Below, piece after piece: positions 56,883-64,000 of a stretch of 64,000 nucleotides of DNA. Every line of letters starts with the position of its first letter. Position 1 is the stretch's first letter. The DNA comes from Isochrysis galbana (taxonomy: Eukaryota > Haptophyta > Isochrysidales > Isochrysidaceae), in assembly GCA_018136815.1 (NCBI GenBank), contig CM030942.1, positions 3,387,396 to 3,451,395 on the forward strand, in the 5' to 3' direction. The position numbers and the translations under genes were made by a program. The notes below the pieces were generated by a model that was not told where the DNA came from, did no database searches, and saw only the letters and a program-made list of their open reading frames with translations.

Positions 56883-58376
56883 GCAATATTCCTCGTTGTC
56901 GGAGCGTCGCGTGAGTGCCTCGGTCATGCTGAATTCTTGCATGAATCTCTTGAATGCCCATAGGGATGACCTCTTGACATCACCTCTGGGATGAAGGGCT
57001 AAGTGTTTCTGAATAGCAGTAAGGTCTGGACGTGCTCGCAAGGCAGCGTTCAGGGATATTGGTCCGGCGGTTCCGGTAGGAGGGAGCTAGAATTTATGGT
57101 TTCCCGTAGCTGCACGAAAAGATGAGGGAAAGATGAGGGAGTGTGTGTGGTATGCCCACATCCATCAACTCATGTAGCACGTAGCGTGGTCACTCTCACT
57201 CACACATTTTTACGTTTATGTTGCTCTGGGTCCCTGGGTGTTGCGTGTGGGGGTTGGCAGTGCACGTGAAACTCCCTTCCCTAGCAACCCCCTTCCTTGC
57301 CCACGTATGGCGTACGGGTTCGCTTCACCCCCCTTTCTCTTCTCTCTCTGCAGTTTGCAGGCCGCACAGGCACAGGAACACCCTACACCCTCTTCCCCTG
57401 CTCTTCCCCCTCGATATTCCCCGCCGGAAGAACCCCTCCCCCCGTTCTCTTGAGCATGTCTCCCACACCCTTTGTCTTCGTTCACGCAACCGCCCCCTCC
57501 CCCCCCCCCCTCACCGCCCCTTTGTCTTCCTTCACGCATCCCCCCCTCCCCCCCCCCCCCCTCACCGCCACCACGTACGTACCACGTAACGGTTGCGCAA
57601 ATCCGTAGTGTTAAAGACTACCGGGTTGTCTTCGGGGGGGGGGGGGGGGAGACAATGTCAGAGCAAGGCTCATCTCACTCTTGGAGATTGCCTGCGAGGG
57701 CGCGCCGGCAGCTAGCGCGGAATGCGGTTCTTGCGGGGAGCTCATGGAGCTTTCCTCGGGGTTGAGGTTGACTACGGGCATGGTGATTGACGCACGACGC
57801 ATGACGCACGGAGGGCGCGGAAGTGCGGAAGGAGGCTTGTGGGAGGTGGTGGCAGGCGACTGGGGGTGGCTCAGGCGCGTGCTTGACTTGTATTGACTCG
57901 TTGACTCGGGGTATAGACTCGGGAACTCGGGGGGACTCGCTTGGGAACACGGTGGGCCTCGCCGAAGTTGCTGTGCAGGGCGGGTGGGCGATGACCGAGT
58001 CCCAACCTAGGTTTTGGACATGAAGCGCGTCGCCTTGGAAGTGGGGCACGTAATCAATCTCGGAAGGATACAAATCGCACGTAGCTACATCAGCTCCGGC
58101 GAGTAGGAACATGGAGGAGACGACGCACGACGCCGCTCGTCTCGCCAACGACGAGAACGCGTGGTGCGTGACAGCCAGACGTCAGCCCGTCTTGGACTCG
58201 TTGATTTATCTTCGTGCTCTTTCTCTTTCTCTCCGCCTCTCCCCCCTCCTTTTGTCTGGGAGAGTTGGGGTCCCGCTGGGCCTCTTCTTTGTTGCGCTGC
58301 CGTACCTTCTCTCTCCTCCCCAACTGGGAGGGTCGGTCCATCTGACCGGCTTGGTTGCGCCGTCATCTTTCTCTCT
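56883..58376. other. Intergenic with C/G runs and diverged repeats
   Basis: 3' flank of psbU, then low-complexity C runs (57490-57565) and a G run (57636-57648), and from 57658 to about 57960 a diverged copy of the repeat seen at 40537-40830 (GGCGCGCCGGCAGCTAGCGC, GACTCGGGG motifs). No gene is supported. Confidence 0.5.
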
Positions 58377-58640
58377 CACCCCTAAACTCACGAGTGCCCC
58401 CCCCCCCTGCGTTGTTTTACCCGAAAGGGGTTTCCCCCCAGCGTGGCCTCGAGGAGAGGACGCGCTGGGGTGCGCAGGGCCGGTGCATGCACTGGGGGGA
58501 GGACAAATACCGAGGGGGGAGGCAATGCCCTCTCCCCCGGTACCACGCGGACACCTGGCTCGTCAGGCATGGCGGGAGTCCGGGGCTGAAAAGTTGTGTC
58601 CAATTAGCTAGTGGGGTTGGCTAGGATATAACATTAATAA
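58377..58640 (+). mobile_element. Family D retroelement copy D-3 (5'-truncated)
   Basis: Plus-strand copy of the D 3' half: CCCCTAAACTCACGAG, a C run, TTTACCCGAAAGGGGTTTCC, the CTAGTGGGGTTGGCTAGG end and an ATTAATAATTTTATTTT tail. It matches D-1 and D-2 throughout. No target duplication was recognised. Confidence 0.85.
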
Positions 58641-58799
58641 TTTTATTTTTATTATTTAGCGTGCCTTGTGTCTTGTGTGGCAGTCCCCCCTAGGTATCAT
58701 TTAATCATCTTGTCATGGCGTCAGAGCGCGATGGCGGCGCGCCGCGCCGCTCTCTCACCGCCGCCGGGGCTCGCGCTGCGGGCCACCGGCGATATGGTT

Positions 58800-58936
58800 A
58801 AAAAGAGTGTAGTGACCGGGCTATGGACTATGGAGAGGGGGGGGAGGGGGGGGCGTGCCCCCCCCCCATGGCCATTGGCCCACTGCCTTTGCCTTTGCCC
58901 ATGGCCCGCATGGGCGAATCAAGTAAAAACTTAGTT
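58800..58936 (-). mobile_element. C/D-type retroelement 5' fragment
   Basis: Hairpin AACTAAGTTTTTACTTGATT on the minus strand (58917..58936), followed by CGCCCATGCGGG and a G/C-rich start like those of families C and D. It is cut off by about 58800. Confidence 0.6.
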
Positions 58937-59115
58937 CTTAGTTGTCCCGGATACCGAACAGGTAAGGGAATGAAGGGGGTAAGCGTAAAGGTAATTAGTG
59001 AGGCAGGGGGGGGGGGCTGCGATGCCAGAGTCGAAAGCATCTTAGGAATGCGACCCTGGTCCTCCGGCGTTACTACTTACCACAACTAGTAGTTTGAATC
59101 TTCGGATTTTCTTTG
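58937..59115 (+). mobile_element. B-type retroelement 3' end (fragment)
   Basis: Plus strand reading GTCCCGGATACC, GGGAATGAAGGG, a G run, then TAGTTTGAATCTTCGGATTTT. It is similar to 30790-30965. It lies back-to-back with the 5' hairpin fragment at 58917. Confidence 0.55.
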
Positions 59116-59590
59116 GACCTGCGGTAAACCCTTCAGATGTGCGTATCTGGATCATCTCACTGACATTGAGACGAAGTGGTGCCATCACACAGTGGCCATA
59201 GGTAGAACACCACAACTCTCTTCACACGGAGCGTCTCGCACGCATTCAGCCACCCTAGCTAGGGCCCATACCCAAAACGATGACCATAGATCATGAACAG
59301 TACCTGCCGTGAATCCGCCCGTGCGATGGGATGCCATGGCCGGGACAAAAACTGAGGTTTTTACAACGCAACCCACACAGGTACGTGGACATCGAGGCCG
59401 CCCACGCCGCCACCACTGAACGGATATATTGCTGCGCGATCATGCCCCTCGCATGTTGCGCCCCACTCCGCATGATTCAGTGACACAGCGTAGAAGCAAG
59501 CAACACGAGACGATCTGCCGGAGAGATGAACAGTCACGCATCCGCACGCTCGCAGCTGCGAGCACGCGGGCTGCTGCTCGCGTTGCCAGA

Positions 59591-60376
59591 TTACGAGCCA
59601 ACCTTCGACTTCTTGATACCCCGGATCTGAAGTACAACACGTGGGATGATCCGTTAGCCACACAACTCCGGTGGGCATGGCGCTGAAGAAGGCAGCAGGA
59701 AGGGACGAGAAGCGAGCAACGCCTACCTTCTTCATACGGTTCTTGCGCTCCTTCCGCTGCTTGCGCGCCGTCGTTTTGGCAGCACCCATGCCAAACTGAA
59801 GAGGTGAACCAGCAGGGAAAGTGGTGAGACGTTGAAGCCGAGCAAACAGACACCTGGTGACAGGTGGAGGGCATTGGCAGGGACAATACGCACCCGTGTG
59901 AGGATGTACTTCGGCGTGTACTTCTTGGCAGCCGTCAGGCTGTCATAGATTAGGCCAAACCCAGTGCTGCGGCCGCCACCAAAAGCGACCTTGAAGCCGT
60001 AGAGAAGCACGCATGACGGGTCAGCGACCTGGCATAGCACAGCCAAGGTGTGGAGCTGGTCATATTGGCCCAAGGAGGCCGTCGCGCAGATGATGGAATC
60101 GAGGATGACCATTCAGATCAGTCTCGCCCGCCCAGCATCAACAAGTCGCTTGTCTGCCCAAAGCGTCACAAAGCTTGCTTTGCCAGCGCTCTGCGCCAGC
60201 GGCAGCTGCAGCTGGGGAAGACGCACCTTGTACATCTTGGCCAGCTTCTCCTTGAGATCGTTCTTGGAGACGCCCGCTAGCCCAGGGTGGATCACCTCGC
60301 ACACAAACTGCTTGCGCTGCAGCAGTCGGTTCGTGACGAACTTCTTTGTCCTGATGGTGACAGCTGCGTCCGCCAT
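59591..60376 (-). CDS. RPS24: Cytosolic ribosomal protein eS24
   Basis: Four exons on the minus strand: 60376..60227, 60028..59894, 59795..59727 and 59626..59591, all phase 0, giving 129 residues. Exon 1: [20 protein letters not shown] then [20 protein letters not shown]. Exon 2: [20 protein letters not shown] with IYDSL. Exon 3: [14 protein letters not shown]. Exon 4: [11 protein letters not shown] and stop. The eukaryotic eS24 signature is complete and the length is normal. It is part of the 40S subunit. The 12-codon last exon is easily missed. The start is divergent from the gene at 61308 across about 930 bp. Confidence 0.96.
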
Positions 60377-60916
60377 GGTGCTGCGTGCGCCAGCGGATCC
60401 GCGACTCCGTGGACTCCCCGCGCGGGCCAAAAACAAAAGGCGACGCGGCTCTTCTCGGCCAAAAATCTGCGGGGCGCCTCCCATCCGCTCTCGCGTTTTG
60501 TTGTAGGCGCGCGTTTTGTTGTAGTCGCGGCCAGCGAGTGGTTTCGTTTCCGCCGGCCCACTCGAGCCCCCCCGCCGGCATCGCCTGTCCGTTCCGCCGC
60601 AGGGGGAGCGCCCTTCCCCCCCCCCCCCCCCCCCTTCCCCTTCCCCCTTCCCCCCCCGCCCGCGCCCTCCCCCACGTTGAAGAGAAACGGTCGGGCGGTT
60701 GCCTCTCCCCCCCAGAGCTCTCTCCTCTCTCCTCTCCTCCATCTCAGCCAACCCCCCCGCGCGCGCCTCGCCGTCCCGCTCGTCCGTTCAGTCTCTCTGA
60801 GAGCAATCTTCCACTCAACCTTCTCTCTCCTCCCGTTTCTCCCGTTCTCTCACCTTCTCTCTCATCCCATCCATCGCGTTCACTCCTGCTTCCGTTGGTT
60901 CTCGTTCTTTCCGTTG

Positions 60917-60976
<60 letters not shown>

Positions 60977-61307
60977 ACCCTCTCTCTCCGAACTTGCTCT
61001 CTCTCCCCTTCCGCCCTGCTGATCTTCGAATGAGAGAGGGCATCCTCTCCCAAAAGATCTTCTTTGTCGGTACACAAGAGAGAGACAGAGAGAGAGAGAG
61101 AGAAGGAGGACGAGGGCAGCTCCTCCGAGGGACGAGCAAGTGTACAAAGGAAGTGGGGCTCGAGTTGAAGAAAGAAGAGGTGGCGGGAGCGAGACGCTCA
61201 CCAACTCCCTCTCACCCTCCCCCTCCCCTTTCCGCAGCGCGCGCGACGCCCTCGGTGAGGCGCCACGCCAAGCCGGCCGAGGAGTCTCGGCGGACGCGGG
61301 CGGACGG
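60377..61307. promoter_or_regulatory. Divergent promoter region with C runs and CT/GA repeats
   Basis: Between the eS24 start (-) and the Ser/Pro-rich protein start (+). It contains C runs at 60616-60634, a CT repeat at about 60915-60973 and a GA repeat at about 61077-61104. Overlapping Pro/Ser-rich frames here have no domain support. Confidence 0.5.
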
Positions 61308-63683
61308 ATGCTCCACCTCGCCCTCGCACTGCTCCTCATGCAGCTCCCCGTCGGGTGGGGCCAGTGCCTGCCCAGCTCCAGCTTCTGTGCTCGCACACGA
61401 GTGCACGCATGGACTCACCATGTGACGCATGCCCATGAGGAGTCGAGGCCCAGGCCCATCTTCACTGTGGCCGCCGGCGCCACTCTATCCGTCCTGATTC
61501 TCTTCGGCCTCTCCTTCTCTCGTCGTAGCCAGTCCAGCACCAGGCAAGGCAACGCGCGCGGGGCGGTCAATTCCACCCCTCTCGGACTCCCCAAGAAGTC
61601 CAAGAAAGCCAGGCGCAAGTCGGCGGAGTCGAACGATGGTCCGAAAATGACAACCATTGCTATGCCGCCTGCACCTCACCAGCATTCGAGTTCGAGGCCG
61701 AGTCTCGTCAACAAGTCCCAAGAGTCTGTTTCTACCGAGACAGAAGAAGTGGATGCCATCGAGGAACAGCGGCTGAAGGATGCGGCGGTGCACAAGTCCA
61801 TAACGGCGTCTCCGCCTCCATGCCCCTCTTCCAATGTGGAGTCGGGCGGCAACTCTACGAGCAAAACAATCCCTGGAAACGCCGATGGTGCAGCCAAGAT
61901 GGATGACGATTCCTCGAGAAGCATCAATCGTGCATGTGCATACAAAGGAGCCAGGCGTGCTCGAGAAGGCGATGCCCAAGGCGTCGATACTAGGCGTGGG
62001 CCAAACGTTCTTGAAGGCATCCACGGTGTTCCTACCGATGCTCACGGTGCCTCGTGCGCCGCCGCGGTTGCCACAGCATCATTGCCCACGGTGCAGCCCG
62101 TAACTTCATGTCCACCTGACGAGAACGAGCGGAAGACGCCCTCTGCACAGGCTCCGGTCAAGTCCCTTTGTCCTAAATTTACCCAAGCTTTCTCTGAGGA
62201 AGCCAATGAGCTCGGTGATCACTCCTCTGATCGTGCTGTGTTCCGCGGGAAGATGCCCCAAGCCATTTTTGTTCCCACGAGAGGGTTTCCAGCCACAAGT
62301 GTGGATACATCGCTTCCCACAGCCTCGCCTAGCACTGTGGTGGTGGACGAGACACCCAGCCCCTCGGTGCTCAATCCAAAGCAAGGCCTATGCATGCGCA
62401 CTGGGGCAGGTTCCTCCCCTCCATTGCAGCCTCAAGGGAGAAAGGACTCTTCGATGACTCTTGCATTGCGACGCCAAAGTAGTAACGGCAAGAAGCAATT
62501 CGCGGCAAATCTATCTATTGTCACCCCCAACGTTGCTGCTCCGAGCCCCCCAATACTACGAATTACACCCCCGAAACCTCTTGCTTTCTTGACGGAGAGC
62601 ATCGCATCGGGCCCGAAGCATGAGCAAAGCGACCCCAAATTTCCATCAGGGTCACTTGGAATCGAGGAAGGGCAGTCGTACCGGAGCTCTACGAACTCGT
62701 GCGACCACTCTGGGGATGCAAACAGCGAAGTCTCGATTGAAGGGTGCTTTTCACCGTGCGATGAGCATCAGACGCAAGCCCCTGGGTTTGTCTTCGAGTC
62801 CTTGGCCGAACACTTGAAGGCCGTGAGCTCAAGCTCACCTCCCCAAGCATTTTTGGAACGCGATAGTCCACCTCACCCTCTTCCCACACCTATGCAACGG
62901 CACACTCTCCATCTTGGGCCGTCCGCCAGCCCCGCGCGTCCAGGTTTCTGGATTCGGGCGGCACTGAGACCCTTGGTTCACGTCAGTCCAGCCCATCCTT
63001 CTAGTCCGGTGGCGTCCGTTAGTCCACGACAGCCATCAAGCCCGCCACCGCCGGGGCTGGCCCCGCGCGCCGGAACACGAGTGCTTAGCTCCCCGCCACC
63101 CGGCCTGCTTCCTTCGCCTTGTGCGTCCACGCATCGGACTCCGCAACATGTGACGAGCCGTGAATCGAAACCACATCGCGGGTCTCTTTCGGATCGAGCT
63201 ACTCAATCAGATTGCACATCATCTAGCTCTGACCTTGTCTCGCCGTTAGAGAGAAAGAACCCCGTGCGCCTAAACCAAGTAGGCTTCACGCGGGAGTTAC
63301 TAGATGGGCGTGCGCTCTCAACGACTCCAACTGGCGCTGCAGGAGATTCGCACAACTCGAACTCGAGGTTTGGTACTCCCACTACACCCACGATGGCCTC
63401 TCGGTTGCGGAATTATCGTCAATCTCCGCGTGCATCTCCTGGAGGGGAAGCCCCATGGACGATGCCTGGTGCATATGGAGAAATCATCCCAGGCACGCCG
63501 AGCGGACGGCGAGCTGAGTCGCGCGTCGGCTCAATCCCAGGCACGCCACGAATCCTATCGCTGCCCAAGAAGAAGAAAAATCGAGCAGCGCAAGCGGCGC
63601 GGCTTCGGCAAGAACTTAAATCGATAGTTGGTCCCGGCACGCCGAGCAAACGAATGCATGCATTCCGGCGACAGACATTGTGA
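61308..63683 (+). CDS. Signal-peptide/membrane-anchored Ser/Pro-rich protein (unrecognised), 791 aa
   Basis: ATG 61308 is preferred over the in-frame ATG at 61140 because it starts a good signal peptide, MLHLALALLLMQLPVGWGQC. A second hydrophobic segment at residues about 50-71 (IFTVAAGATLSVLILFGLSF) is followed by RR and a basic region (KKSKKARRKS), which suggests a single-pass membrane protein with a long cytoplasmic tail. The tail is disordered, with many SP and TP sites, and ends in a cluster of PGTP motifs (IIPGTPSG, SIPGTPRI, GPGTPSKR) around KKKKNRAAQAARLRQELKS. No catalytic domain was found. Many proline-directed phosphorylation sites are likely. Single exon. Function unknown. Confidence 0.7.
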   Translation: MLHLALALLLMQLPVGWGQCLPSSSFCARTRVHAWTHHVTHAHEESRPRPIFTVAAGATLSVLILFGLSFSRRSQSSTRQGNARGAVNSTPLGLPKKSKKARRKSAESNDGPKMTTIAMPPAPHQHSSSRPSLVNKSQESVSTETEEVDAIEEQRLKDAAVHKSITASPPPCPSSNVESGGNSTSKTIPGNADGAAKMDDDSSRSINRACAYKGARRAREGDAQGVDTRRGPNVLEGIHGVPTDAHGASCAAAVATASLPTVQPVTSCPPDENERKTPSAQAPVKSLCPKFTQAFSEEANELGDHSSDRAVFRGKMPQAIFVPTRGFPATSVDTSLPTASPSTVVVDETPSPSVLNPKQGLCMRTGAGSSPPLQPQGRKDSSMTLALRRQSSNGKKQFAANLSIVTPNVAAPSPPILRITPPKPLAFLTESIASGPKHEQSDPKFPSGSLGIEEGQSYRSSTNSCDHSGDANSEVSIEGCFSPCDEHQTQAPGFVFESLAEHLKAVSSSSPPQAFLERDSPPHPLPTPMQRHTLHLGPSASPARPGFWIRAALRPLVHVSPAHPSSPVASVSPRQPSSPPPPGLAPRAGTRVLSSPPPGLLPSPCASTHRTPQHVTSRESKPHRGSLSDRATQSDCTSSSSDLVSPLERKNPVRLNQVGFTRELLDGRALSTTPTGAAGDSHNSNSRFGTPTTPTMASRLRNYRQSPRASPGGEAPWTMPGAYGEIIPGTPSGRRAESRVGSIPGTPRILSLPKKKKNRAAQAARLRQELKSIVGPGTPSKRMHAFRRQTL

Positions 63684-64000
63684 TCATGAGTTACTGCATC
63701 GTGGTGGACTGCCTCAACACGTCCGCCACTCCCTGTGTCCTCATATGACGCGACATGCCGGTCGAGATTTTTGTCGCTGCAAACGAATAAGTTCGAGCGA
63801 CCGGGCTGTGTCAACTTGGCGGTCCGCGTTTACTTCGCTTGCTTTGTGCATCTACATTGATGTGATGGTGATGCCATGTGTTGACCGATGGTGATTACGA
63901 ATGCGGATGCGGGCCGCCTTTACTCTTTTTGCTCATGTGCGTACTAAATGTGACAGCTTGAGCTTGAATGTGTCAAACAAATGTCGAATGATTTTGCCAT
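63684..64000. other. 3' flank, no gene seen
   Basis: Ordinary-composition DNA after the stop codon with no repeat or supported ORF. Confidence 0.6.

Noticed and set aside
60385-61425. Long Pro/Ser-rich frame upstream of 61308
   Set aside because: It overlaps the eS24 first exon on the other strand and consists of C runs and CT repeats.
1-64000. CRISPR arrays, prokaryotic operons, rRNA or tRNA genes
   Set aside because: No regularly spaced direct repeats with unique spacers were seen, genes have introns, and no tRNA or rRNA sequence was recognised by eye; a covariance-model scan would be decisive.

Overview
The window is nuclear DNA of a GC-rich eukaryotic alga that carries a secondary plastid of red-algal descent (haptophyte, pelagophyte or a similar lineage; the sequence alone does not settle which). 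Three things point there. The genes have short spliceosomal introns. A nuclear psbU-type gene (a red-lineage and cyanobacterial photosystem II subunit) carries an ER signal peptide, a transit peptide and a thylakoid-lumen signal in series. A lumenal cyclophilin and an Mpv17-like protein have plastid-type presequences, the latter with a SAFVGAP stretch resembling the ASAFAP motif.

Genes, left to right: an ankyrin-repeat/protein kinase/RING-IBR/UBA fusion protein (+, starts before the window); an MFS sugar transporter (+); a three-domain nucleotidyltransferase/HAD/small-molecule kinase protein (-); a tiny secreted Cys-containing protein (+); a SAP-motif acidic protein (-) divergent from an SDR oxidoreductase (+); an Mpv17/PMP22 membrane protein (-) divergent from a CYP38-like lumenal cyclophilin (+); a second acidic protein (-); a ubiquitin-like/PI 4-kinase gamma (+) convergent with an EXO1-type nuclease (-); PsbU (+); ribosomal protein eS24 (-) divergent from a signal-peptide Ser/Pro-rich protein (+). 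The photosystem, lumenal cyclophilin and plastid-presequence genes serve the chloroplast; the rest are general cell functions.

Between the genes lies a dense, nested population of non-LTR retroelements. Two related LINE families (here A and B) and several non-autonomous families (C, D, E, F) were delimited by matching 14-20 bp target-site duplications in seven cases. Elements with a complete 5' end start with a short palindromic hairpin whose stem is kept while its bases change, and several different 3' tails are combined with this one 5' end. No copy in the window is autonomous: each LINE lacks the endonuclease, and all but one also lack the reverse transcriptase, while the N-terminal and 3'-terminal parts tend to survive. 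A 926 bp hAT-like element with 8 bp target duplications lies near psbU.

The other striking structure is at the left end. The ankyrin gene has grown by tandem duplication of a roughly 467 bp exon-plus-intron unit in which each 99 bp phase-0 exon encodes exactly one 33-residue ankyrin repeat, and part of the array was copied again very recently as an 1868 bp block. Long G or C homopolymers and GA/CT tracts are common just upstream of translation starts.
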